Shown here in pieces: positions 1-23,603 of a DNA stretch of 64,000 nucleotides (its first letter is position 1; each line of letters begins with the position of its first letter). The notes beneath the pieces are model-generated. The model was not told where the DNA came from. It did not search any database and saw nothing but the letters and a program-made list of their open reading frames with translations. The stretch spans positions 4,968,501 through 5,032,500 of the forward strand of contig NZ_CP011509.1 in NCBI RefSeq assembly GCF_001027285.1. The letters run 5' to 3'. This DNA is from Archangium gephyra. Lineage in GTDB: Bacteria > Myxococcota > Myxococcia > Myxococcales > Myxococcaceae. The translations under genes were made by a program, and so were the position numbers.

Positions 1-15585
<15,585 letters not shown>

Positions 15586-15763
15586 GGTCGAGGGTGTGGG
15601 AATGGAGCCGGGAGGCTGCCGCGCCAGGGGGGGGAGCCTTCAGGATACGTCACTTTCGCGCGACACAAGCACGGACGTCTGACTACCCGGGCTTTCCTGC
15701 TCCCGCCGCGTATGGTTGAACCCCCGTCCCGGCCTCATGCCGGGGCCGGCCAGGAGCGCGAGC
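15586..15763. promoter_or_regulatory. Divergent intergenic region between megasynthase and lipoprotein gene
   Basis: This 178-bp gap separates the divergently transcribed megasynthase (minus) and lipoprotein (plus) genes, so it must hold the promoter of at least the synthetase. No consensus -35/-10 pair or operator stands out by eye. For the plus-strand gene an AGGAG at 15752-15756 lies 7 nt before the ATG at 15764 and supports that start over the upstream in-frame TTG at 15716. Confidence 0.4.
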
Positions 15764-17710
15764 ATGCGGGAGCGGATGCGGAGACACGGGACGACGGCCT
15801 TGCTGTGGGCGGTGGCGCTGCTGGCCGCCTGCCCGGAGCCCGAGCGGGCGCTGGAGGTGCCCGAGGGTTGCAATCCGCTGGCGGCGGAGCACGACTGCCT
15901 CCTGCCCTTCCCCTCGGACTACTTCCTCGCGGAGGACGGGACGCTGCCCTCGGGCCATCGCGTGCGGCTCTCCGAGGCCGCGAAGCTGAAGACGAAGGAG
16001 GGGACGGGGTTCGACTTCACGGACCTGCACCCGGCGGACGGCTGGTCGCACGGGACGCAGATCCTCGCCCTCTTCCCTGGGGGCGTGGACGTCTCCAACC
16101 TCCCGTCGCTCCAGAGTCCCACGGCGGAGGCCGGCGGGGCCACGGTGCTGCTGGATGCCGAGCGGGGCGAGGGCGTGCTCCATTTCGCCGAGCTGGACCC
16201 GCGCGCGCCGAGTGACGAGCGCCGGGCGCTCCTCGTGCGGCCCCTGGTGCGGCTGCGCGACCAGACGCGCTACATCGTGGCCCTGCGAGGGCTGAAGGCG
16301 AAGAACGGGAGCTCGGTGCCGGTCCCCGAGGGCTTCCGGCGCATCCGTGACGGCAAGACGGAGGGCGAGCCGCTCCTGGCGCCCCTGGCGCGGCACTACG
16401 AGGAGCGGATCTTCCCGGTGCTCGAGGCCGCGGGCATTCCGCGAGGGGAGCTCCAGCTGGCGTGGGACTTCACCACGGGGTCGGAGGAGAACGTGACCCG
16501 GGACATGCTGGACGTGCGGCGCCTCGCGATGGAGGCGTTGGAGACCACGCCGCCCGCCGTCACGGTGACGGAGGTGAAGGACGAGGTGGACGGGAACATC
16601 GCCCGGCGCATCACGGGGACGCTGCGCGTGCCGCTCTTCCTGGAGAGTGCGCAACCGGGAGCGCTGCTGGCGAGGGACGAGCGGGGCCGGGTGAAGCGCA
16701 ATGGGGAGGCGGAGGTGCCCTTCACGCTGCAGATTCCGCGGAGTGTGTGGGGGCAGGGGGTGGCGCCGGTGCGGCTCCTCCAGTACGGCCATGGCTTCTT
16801 CGGGAGCCGGGCCGAGGCGGACTCCACCTTCTTCGTGAGGCCCTTCATCGACGGGGCGAAGATGGTGGTGCTCACGGTGGACTGGTGGGGCATGTCCTCG
16901 GCGGACGCGCCGGGGTTGCTGAATACCATCGCGAACAACCCCGGCCAGACGCTGGGTTTCACGGATCGCGTGCACCAGGCGATGGCCAACCAGATCGCCG
17001 TCACCTACGCGGCGCGCACCACGCTCGGAGAGTTGGATGCGCTGAAGGACAACGGCGTGCGCGTGTACGACCCGGAGCGGACGTACTTCTACGGCATCAG
17101 CCAGGGTCACATCCTCGGGGGGACGTACCTGGCGCTCTCGCCGCATGTTGAGCGGGGCGTGCTGAGCGTGGGAGGGGTGGACTTCTCGCTGATGATGTTC
17201 AGGGCCAGGCCGTTCAGCCCGTTCCTTTCCACCATCGGGCAGGTGCTGCCGGACGCGCTGGACCAGCAGAAGTTCGCGGCACTGACGCAGACGGGGTTCG
17301 ATCGGATCGATCCCATCACCTACGCGCCGCACGTGTTGGCGGACACGTACGCGGGAGGGCCCGCGTCGCGCCGGGTGCTGATGCAGTATGGGCTGGGAGA
17401 TCCCTCGGTGCCCAACGTGGCCACCGAGGTGCATGCCCGAGCGTTGGGACTGGTGCAGCAGCTTCCTGCCACGAAGCCAGTGCCGGGGCTCCTGTTGAGT
17501 GAGGGGGAGGTGGACGGCTCGGCGTTGGTGCAGTTCGATTTCAAGCTGCCGGAGCCGCTGCCGGGCACGGTAGCGGACCTGCCACCGCAGAATAACGCGG
17601 TCCACGAGGGCGTGCGGCGTGACGCCGAGAGCCGAGACCAGGTGAACCGCTTCCTGACGCCAGGTGGGAAGGTCGAGGCCGTCTGCGGCGGTATCTGCTA
17701 CGGGGGGTAG
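15764..17710 (+). CDS. Secreted lipoprotein with alpha/beta-hydrolase motif, function unknown
   Basis: The product has 648 residues if it starts at the ATG at 15764, which follows an AGGAG. A basic N-terminus and a hydrophobic stretch end in the lipobox LLAAC with the lipidated Cys near residue 23, so it is probably anchored in the outer membrane or periplasm. A GISQG motif (G-x-S-x-G nucleophile elbow) lies in the C-terminal half, preceded by a YGHGFFGSR loop that could be the oxyanion region. The family is a large myxobacterial-type extracellular hydrolase-like lipoprotein; the substrate is not predictable. It is divergent from the megasynthase and need not be part of that pathway, although an esterase or lipase next to a lipopeptide cluster could act on the product or its precursor (inference). 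A long minus-strand frame over the same DNA is its antisense shadow. Confidence 0.85.
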   Translation: MRERMRRHGTTALLWAVALLAACPEPERALEVPEGCNPLAAEHDCLLPFPSDYFLAEDGTLPSGHRVRLSEAAKLKTKEGTGFDFTDLHPADGWSHGTQILALFPGGVDVSNLPSLQSPTAEAGGATVLLDAERGEGVLHFAELDPRAPSDERRALLVRPLVRLRDQTRYIVALRGLKAKNGSSVPVPEGFRRIRDGKTEGEPLLAPLARHYEERIFPVLEAAGIPRGELQLAWDFTTGSEENVTRDMLDVRRLAMEALETTPPAVTVTEVKDEVDGNIARRITGTLRVPLFLESAQPGALLARDERGRVKRNGEAEVPFTLQIPRSVWGQGVAPVRLLQYGHGFFGSRAEADSTFFVRPFIDGAKMVVLTVDWWGMSSADAPGLLNTIANNPGQTLGFTDRVHQAMANQIAVTYAARTTLGELDALKDNGVRVYDPERTYFYGISQGHILGGTYLALSPHVERGVLSVGGVDFSLMMFRARPFSPFLSTIGQVLPDALDQQKFAALTQTGFDRIDPITYAPHVLADTYAGGPASRRVLMQYGLGDPSVPNVATEVHARALGLVQQLPATKPVPGLLLSEGEVDGSALVQFDFKLPEPLPGTVADLPPQNNAVHEGVRRDAESRDQVNRFLTPGGKVEAVCGGICYGG

Positions 17711-17779
17711 CGCTCCATTAGCCGAGGGGATGGGAGCGGGAACTTCGGAGGGGTACGAAAGTGGGTACCCCGAGGGCCG

Positions 17780-17881
17780 CACGGGCGCAGCGGGAGTGCA
17801 ATGTGGGGCGCAGGCCAGTAGGCTGGTGAGGCTGCGAAGGCACGAGTGGCGAAACTGGCAGACGCAGCGGACTTAAAATCC
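17780..17881 (+). repeat. Left direct repeat: upstream region plus truncated tRNA-Leu 5' half
   Basis: 17840-17881 is identical over 42 bp to the first 42 bp of the intact tRNA-Leu at 29483; 17780-17839 matches 29423-29482 at about 54 of 60 positions. After 17881 the sequence does not continue as a tRNA, so this is a non-functional fragment and a candidate attL-type scar. Confidence 0.85.
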
Positions 17882-18410
17882 TCAAAAGTCCTAGGGGGTT
17901 AGCGGCTTCCCTCTGAGAAGGCCCCCGCAGGAGTCCACCAGGGTCCAGGTGAGTCCACCTGCGGTGGGTACCAATTGGGTACTGGGGCGTGAAGGGCAGA
18001 CCGCCCGCTTGCGGAGGAGGGCAAGCTGGTTCCTGTGGCTTCCCGGTGAAGAGGGGCCAAGCGAGGGATCCTTGGTGTTCGAGGGTATGTCCTATCAGTA
18101 GGAGGCCCCAGGCCGGTCGCGTCGAGCGGTACTGGTCCGACGTGCGAGAGGATCCAAGGGGGGGCCTCTTGCTCCCCTGCGACGGATGCAGGCACTGCGC
18201 GGCCATTCGGGGCTTCCCAGGTTCAAGGCGGCTGTCGCGCCCGCCAGGGCGGTGCTCTCTGGGCAACCTTGAGCAGACCAGCCGCGCACGGCACGCGCAC
18301 GATGCCCCTCGCCGCTGCGGCGGAGGCGTGGCTGGGGCCATTCGCCGCGCTGTTGGCTGGGGGGGAGCACTTGGCCGGGGTTCTCGGGCTTGCTGGTGTC
18401 GAGGTGAAAA
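17882..18410. other. Noncoding left end of the island
   Basis: This stretch of about 530 bp holds no convincing gene; the frames present (including one on the minus strand, 17718-18341) have no recognisable domain. It carries two GGGTAC motifs (17966, 17977) and a stretch at 18269-18302 that recurs at 28817-28851 near the other end of the island. The promoter of the NACHT-WD40 gene should lie in its last part. Confidence 0.5.
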
Positions 18411-21400
18411 ATGCGTAGTCTGCTCACCCTAACTAGAATCCTCGTGGCCATGACGAACGAAGTCATCAACTTCCGCTCCGAGTGGGTCCGTCACGGGGAT
18501 TTGCTCGGGCGGGAGGACATCCTGGCCGAACTGGATCGGCTCCTGGGGCAGGGCGGGGACACACGCGGGTGGGTGCTCGTCAAGGGCGGCCCCGGAATGG
18601 GCAAGAGCGCGCTTCTCGCCCACTACCTCGCACGGCTGCACCGCTCGGGGCAGCGCATCCCCCACCACTTCCTGCGGCGCGGTGTGCAGGGCTGGGACCG
18701 CCCCGAGGTGGCAGCCCGGAACCTCGCTGCCCAGGTCGAGGCGCTGCTCCCCGAGCAGGCTCAGCCCGACGCCCGGCCCGAATTGCGCCTTCAGGAAAAT
18801 CTCCAGCGCATCTCCGACGAGGTGCTCGTCCCGCGTGGAGAGCGACTGCTGCTTGTCGTTGATGGGCTCGACGAGGCCGAGCCCGTGGCCGACGGGCAGA
18901 ACCCGCTTCCGTACTTCCTCCCCGAGGTGCTGCCCCAAGGGGTGCACGTCCTCTGTGCCTCGCGGCCCACCTATCCGTATCTCTCCTGGTTGGAGGCCAA
19001 GGACCGCGTCCGCCGCATCGACCTGGATGACGAGCGCTGGGCGGGCTCGAACGAGCAGGTTGTTCGAAGGTACTGGGATCACGTCGCCCCTCAATTTACC
19101 CCCCCGCTCGCCCCGTCGCTGGTCCAGGAGGCCGTGCGACGCGCCAACGGAAACGTCCTCTACACCCTCAAGCTCTCCGACTGGCTTCAGGAGCAACCGC
19201 TGGAGCGACGCCGGGTGGAACTCCTCCCCCAGGGGCTCGAGGCCTTCCTCGTCGAGGTCTGGCTGCGGCTCCAGGCTCTTCCTGCGCACGAGCGGACCGT
19301 GGCGTTCACGGGACTTGGGTTGATCGCCGCGGCCCGCGAGGCCCTGCCGCTTTCGGTGCTCGCGACCATCGCGGGCTGGCGGGACGTGGAAGGCGGAGAG
19401 CGCTTCGTCCGCGCGACGCGACCGTTCCTCCTAGAGGAGCCGGAGTCCTGGGGAGGCGAGCGCGCTTGGCGGCCCTTCCACGAATCCTTCCGTGAATTCA
19501 TCGCGCGCAGACTGGGAGTGGAGGGGATGCGTCGGGAGCACCGCCGTCTGGCGGAGCACCTCTGCACGTGGCCAGTGGAGGCAGTGGGGAATGACTTCCG
19601 TTGGCACTACGCCCTGCACCATGGCGTGGTGCACTGGGTGGAGGCAGGGGACTGGCAGCGGGTGCGTTCGCTCTGCACCGACTTGGGCCACCTTGAGATG
19701 AAGTGCCGGGAGGCGGGAGTCTCCGCCGTCGAGGAAGACCTGTCGCGAGCGGCCAACGTCTCGCGGGAAGACGACCAGGGGCTTCTGCGAGAATTGCACC
19801 GAGCCGTGCAGACTGGGTCGCACTGGTTGCGGCAAGACCCTAGAGCCATGGCACAGCTCGTCTATAACCGGCTTCGGACTTCGAGGTGGACAAACTCCCG
19901 GATCGAGGAGCTATTGAGATTTCCCGACGGGCTACCCGCGCTCCGCCTCCGACATGCCGTGCGGAGAAGTGGAGGCGAACTGCGCACGCTCGTGGGCCAT
20001 GAGACTGCAGTGTATGGCTGTGCGCTTACGACCGATGGCCGGAGAGCGATCTCCGCCGCTGATGATTGTAACCTCAAGGTGTGGGATCTGGAGACAGGAC
20101 GCACCCTGGCTACATTGGAGGGTCACGCCAACTCGGTAATGGCTTGCTCAGTGACGCCCGATGGCCAACGAGCAGTCTCCGCCTCGTGGGACGGGACGCT
20201 CAAGATCTGGGAATTGGAAACGGGCAGCCTCCTGGCCACGCTAGAGGGCCACACCAGACCCGTATTGGGCTGCGCAGTAACGGCCGACGGCCAGCGTGTC
20301 ATCTCTGCCTCGGACGATGGCACCCTCAAGGTGTGGGAGCCTGAGACAGGAGGCGTCCTGGCTACGTTAGAGGGCCACGCCAAATCGGTAACGGCCTGCT
20401 CAGTAACGCCCGATGGCCGGCGTGCCGTCTCTGCGTCCGACGATGGCACGCTCAAGGTATGGGACTTGGAGACAAATTGCGCCTTGGCCACGCTAGAGGG
20501 CCACACCAGCGCAGTGACGGCCTGCGCGGTTACGGCCGATGGCCGGCGCGCCGTCTCTGCCTCCCGTGATGGCTCTCTCAAAGTATGGGACCTAGAGACA
20601 ATGCGCGCTCTGGCCACGCTGGAGCACCACACCAGCACAGTGACGGCCTGTGCGGTGACAGCTGACGGCCGACGCGCCGTCTCTGTCTTCGGTGATGGCG
20701 TCCTCAGGGTATGGGAGTTGGAGACGGGCCGAGCCCTGGTCACGTTGGAGGGCCACACTGCTCCAGTGAATGCCTGCGCAGTAACAGCCGACGGCCGTCG
20801 CGCTATCACGGCCTCCGAAGATGAAACGCTCAAGGTGTGGGACCTGGAGGCCAGTCGCTTTCTGCCCATGCTGGAGGGTCACACGGGCCGAGTGAATGCC
20901 TGCGCATTGTCTGCCGATGGTCAGCGCGCTGTCTCGGGCTCCGACGATAGCACCCTTAAGGTGTGGGACTTGGAGACAGGGGAGGTCCTGGCCACGCTGG
21001 AGGGTCACACAGCTTCAGTGAACGCCTGCGCATTACCAGTCGATGGTAGGCGAGCGCTCTCCGCCTCTGATGATGGCACTCTCAAGGTGTGGGACCTGGA
21101 AACAAGACGCGCCCTGGCCACGTTGGAAGGCCACAACGGCGCAGTGCTTGCCTGCGCGGTAACAGCCGACGGCAAACGTGCAGTCTCCGCCTCTTGGGAC
21201 AGGACGCTAAAAATCTGGGACTTGGAGACAGGCCGCATCATGGCCACGCTGGAGCACCACACCGGACCCGTATTTGGCTGCGCGGTAACAGCCGACGGTC
21301 AGCGTGCCGTCTCCACTTCTGACGACGGTACACTCAAAGTATGGGACTTGGAGACAAGCCACACCTGGGCCACAGTGGAGGGTTATAGGGGGCCCGCGTA

Positions 21401-22637
21401 TGGCTGCGCGGTGACAGCCGATGGTCGGCGCGCCGTTTCCACATCAACCTATGGGGCGCTCAAGGTGTGGGACTTGGACACGGGCCGCGTCCTATACACA
21501 TTGGAGCACAATGAGGGACTCATATATGGCTGCTCGGTGACGACAGATAGCCGGAGAGTGGTCTCCGCCTCCTTTGGCGGAACACTCAAAGTATGGGACC
21601 TCTACTCCGGAGAATGTCTACAAACACTTTATGGAAACGGAGCCTTCTATTCCGTCGCCACTGTAGGGGATGTCATCTGCGCGGGTGATCACCTCGGTAA
21701 CGTCTGGATATTGGAGGCGAAGCCCCGCCCCCAGAAACTCCGTACTGAAACAACCTCGGAAGAGAAAAGAGCCATGGATCTCGGCATTGTCATCGCGCTT
21801 AAGGAAGAGTTCCGCGTGTTCCGAGAGTTGTTGCCCTCAGGCCTGCGCGCCGAACGGGATGAGAAGACGGGACAGTTCGACTACACCTTCACACTCTCCG
21901 GTTCGCCCCACAGTTGTGTCGTCTCGTTCATCGGAGAAATGAACCCCGAGAACGCGGCGCTCCACACTGAGCGCCTCCTGTCCCGGTGGAACCCTCGCAC
22001 CGTCGTGATGCTCGGCATCGCCGCGGGCCTCCACCAGGACGTCCGCGTCGGGGACGTCGTCGTCGCCTCCCAGGTGGACAACTACCTCGCCTCCGCGAAG
22101 GCCCTGCCGGGCTCGGCTCCGGGCTCGTTCGAGTTCTCCCTCGGTGGCACCGTGTTCCAGGGCGACCACGACTTCATCACCCGCGTGCGCAACCTCGAGT
22201 TTGCCGAGCGCGAGGCCTTCATCTCTTGGCACCAGCTCTGCCAGGAGTCCCTAGCGAAGCACGTGCCCGAGCAGGCTCGCACCGAGCTCGTCCGCCAGCG
22301 CCTCATCCGCGCTGAGCCCGAATTGCTCGACGTTCACCTTGCCTCAGGCCCCGTCGTCGGCGCCGCCCAGGAGTTCACCCGCTGGCTGCGTGAGAAGCGC
22401 GACCGCAACCTCAAGGCGCTCGACATGGAGTCCGCCGGCCTCATGGCCTCGGCCTTCAAGCGCGTCGAACCCACTCGCACCCTCGTCATTCGCGGTATCT
22501 CCGACTACGGCGACGAGCGCAAGATCACCCTGGACGCGCTCGGCGAGGGGGCCCTGCGCCGCCACGCCATGCACAACGCCACCACGCTGCTGTGGATCCT
22601 GCTGCGCTCAGGCGTACTCCCTTCCTCCTCCACCTAA
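18411..22637 (+). CDS. NACHT-type NTPase with 14 WD40 repeats and C-terminal nucleoside phosphorylase
   Basis: The product has 1408 residues. N-terminal P-loop STAND/NACHT-type NTPase: Walker A GGPGMGKS (residues 59-66), Walker B LLLVVDGLDE (146-155). A helical region follows, then 14 WD40 repeats of about 42 residues (roughly 523-1108; each begins LEGH or similar and ends in KVWDLE), enough for two seven-bladed propellers. The C-terminus (about 1118-1405) is a PNP/UDP phosphorylase-family domain (GIVIALKEEF, VMLGIAAGL, ALDMESAG, VIRGISDYGD). The likely role is a nucleotide-depleting immune receptor: WD40 senses, NACHT oligomerises, and PNP cleaves a nucleoside or nucleotide (inference from STAND architectures). 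The ATG at 18411 has a good GAGGTG 5 nt upstream; an alternative start is 18450. The gene is monocistronic and first in the island. The phosphorylase is at the C-terminus, whereas immune NTPases usually carry effectors at the N-terminus. Confidence 0.9.
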   Translation: MRSLLTLTRILVAMTNEVINFRSEWVRHGDLLGREDILAELDRLLGQGGDTRGWVLVKGGPGMGKSALLAHYLARLHRSGQRIPHHFLRRGVQGWDRPEVAARNLAAQVEALLPEQAQPDARPELRLQENLQRISDEVLVPRGERLLLVVDGLDEAEPVADGQNPLPYFLPEVLPQGVHVLCASRPTYPYLSWLEAKDRVRRIDLDDERWAGSNEQVVRRYWDHVAPQFTPPLAPSLVQEAVRRANGNVLYTLKLSDWLQEQPLERRRVELLPQGLEAFLVEVWLRLQALPAHERTVAFTGLGLIAAAREALPLSVLATIAGWRDVEGGERFVRATRPFLLEEPESWGGERAWRPFHESFREFIARRLGVEGMRREHRRLAEHLCTWPVEAVGNDFRWHYALHHGVVHWVEAGDWQRVRSLCTDLGHLEMKCREAGVSAVEEDLSRAANVSREDDQGLLRELHRAVQTGSHWLRQDPRAMAQLVYNRLRTSRWTNSRIEELLRFPDGLPALRLRHAVRRSGGELRTLVGHETAVYGCALTTDGRRAISAADDCNLKVWDLETGRTLATLEGHANSVMACSVTPDGQRAVSASWDGTLKIWELETGSLLATLEGHTRPVLGCAVTADGQRVISASDDGTLKVWEPETGGVLATLEGHAKSVTACSVTPDGRRAVSASDDGTLKVWDLETNCALATLEGHTSAVTACAVTADGRRAVSASRDGSLKVWDLETMRALATLEHHTSTVTACAVTADGRRAVSVFGDGVLRVWELETGRALVTLEGHTAPVNACAVTADGRRAITASEDETLKVWDLEASRFLPMLEGHTGRVNACALSADGQRAVSGSDDSTLKVWDLETGEVLATLEGHTASVNACALPVDGRRALSASDDGTLKVWDLETRRALATLEGHNGAVLACAVTADGKRAVSASWDRTLKIWDLETGRIMATLEHHTGPVFGCAVTADGQRAVSTSDDGTLKVWDLETSHTWATVEGYRGPAYGCAVTADGRRAVSTSTYGALKVWDLDTGRVLYTLEHNEGLIYGCSVTTDSRRVVSASFGGTLKVWDLYSGECLQTLYGNGAFYSVATVGDVICAGDHLGNVWILEAKPRPQKLRTETTSEEKRAMDLGIVIALKEEFRVFRELLPSGLRAERDEKTGQFDYTFTLSGSPHSCVVSFIGEMNPENAALHTERLLSRWNPRTVVMLGIAAGLHQDVRVGDVVVASQVDNYLASAKALPGSAPGSFEFSLGGTVFQGDHDFITRVRNLEFAEREAFISWHQLCQESLAKHVPEQARTELVRQRLIRAEPELLDVHLASGPVVGAAQEFTRWLREKRDRNLKALDMESAGLMASAFKRVEPTRTLVIRGISDYGDERKITLDALGEGALRRHAMHNATTLLWILLRSGVLPSSST
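19990..21640 (+). repeat. Tandem ~126-bp repeats encoding the WD40 propellers
   Basis: Thirteen to fourteen tandem units of about 126 bp (42 codons) lie within the NACHT-WD40 gene. Blocks such as GCCGTCTCTGCCTC and AAGGTGTGGGACTTGGAGAC recur with little variation, most strongly in the first eleven units; the last three are more diverged. This implies recent unit duplication or gene conversion. Confidence 0.85.
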
Positions 22638-23093
22638 GCGCAGCGTGGGGGACCTTCTCGGCCGTCGCTCGGGTCTCTGAGCTTGCCCTGGTTTTGTGGC
22701 TCTCCCGCAGCTTGTGTGAACCCTGCGCTCATGCGATTGGATGAACGAGGGAGGCTCTCCTGCCTGCCGCTGCGGAACCACATAAAGTGCGGGAGAGCCA
22801 CGTAACCGGGGCAAGCCCAATGTATCGCACAAGACCTCAGCGGCTCGCGCAACGGGGGACGACGCTAGGCCCGAACGGGCAAGCCCGCTCGCCGAGTGGA
22901 CGCTGATTGCACTCGACACAGTCCTGGTGCCACACTGCGTGCCCCTTCTCTCCTTCTGAGGCAGGCACAGCGGCCTTCTGCTCTGTGCGACAAGTGCATA
23001 GCGGGGGGTGTTTCTCCTATGCTTTGTGAGCTAATGTTCGAAGCACGCAGTCGGCCGTGTGACTATGTCTCGCAGTTTTCTCGGGGGAGCACG
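22638..23093. other. Intergenic region with a 29-bp imperfect inverted repeat
   Basis: No gene is supported in this gap of about 455 bp. It carries the inverted repeat 22681-22816 (separate entry), which may end transcription of the upstream gene, and it must contain the promoter of the secreted-protein pair starting at 23094. No clear -35/-10 pair was identified. Confidence 0.5.
22681..22816. repeat. Inverted repeat pair (29-bp arms), hairpin or MITE-like
   Basis: The arms 22681-22709 and 22788-22816 are reverse complements at 26 of 29 positions, separated by 78 bp. The right arm has a relative at 29166-29191 (GAGAGCCACGTTACCGGGGC) at the far end of the island. The structure could be a terminator-like hairpin after the NACHT-WD40 gene or a degraded small transposable element; no target-site duplication was established. 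Confidence 0.6.
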
Positions 23094-23603
23094 ATGCGGA
23101 GTGTGAGCGCAGTCCTGACTGTGGCTGTAGTCCTTCTTGCCGGCGGCGCTGCGGCAGATGCGTTGCTTGAGCCAGGCGACGAATTCTTCAGTGAGCCAAG
23201 CCGTTCACCCGCGTCGGTGGAAACGGATCGCAAGGCCGCGAAGGCGGTGAGCGACGCGATCATCTCGGTGATCAAGGCGGAGGATCCGGGCGTGCGGGTC
23301 ACCAGCACGTTTCGTGTTGGCTCGAGAGCGCATCAGCGAGGGGCGGTGGACATCGCGGGAACTGACGCGGATAGGGCGAAGGCGCTGAGCAAGAAACTCG
23401 GCAAGGGCTACCTGACCATTGTCGAGAGCGTGAACGTCGCGAAGAAGACGCAGACGAATACGTACTACTGCGACGGAAAACTCTGGCGTGCGGGTGGGAA
23501 GCCGAACCCGGACAAGGATGTTCCGATGACCGCGTTTGGCTCTTCCGGCGATCCCTCACACACGCACATCCAGAGGCAGCCAGCGGAGGCAACGTGCAAC
23601 TGA
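23094..23603 (+). CDS. Secreted small protein with M15-like metallopeptidase motifs
   Basis: The product has 169 residues. The ATG at 23094 is preceded by GGGGGAG at a spacing of 4 nt, and the N-terminus (MRSVSAVLTVAVVLLAGGAA) is a clear signal peptide, so the longer upstream frame is rejected. The mature part contains HQRGAVDIAG (His80, Asp86) and SHTHIQ (His156, His158). Together these resemble the HxxGxAxD...HxH zinc site of M15/Hedgehog-type (D-Ala-D-Ala carboxypeptidase) folds. A periplasmic or extracellular peptidoglycan hydrolase is a plausible but unproven role. It overlaps the next gene by 10 nt, so the two are translationally coupled and probably work together. Confidence 0.72.
   Translation: MRSVSAVLTVAVVLLAGGAAADALLEPGDEFFSEPSRSPASVETDRKAAKAVSDAIISVIKAEDPGVRVTSTFRVGSRAHQRGAVDIAGTDADRAKALSKKLGKGYLTIVESVNVAKKTQTNTYYCDGKLWRAGGKPNPDKDVPMTAFGSSGDPSHTHIQRQPAEATCN

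Noticed and set aside
15683-17782. 699-codon minus-strand frame
   Set aside because: Antisense to the lipoprotein gene, which has a lipobox, an RBS and a GxSxG motif; the minus frame is Arg/His/Pro-rich without domains.
17718-18341. 207-codon minus-strand ORF at the island's left end
   Set aside because: It runs through the tRNA fragment and repeat DNA, has Pro/Arg-rich composition and no recognisable family.
19990-21640. Possible CRISPR-like array
   Set aside because: The regular repeats are 126 bp, in frame and contiguous, and encode WD40 units; no CRISPR repeat-spacer pattern or cas gene exists in the window.
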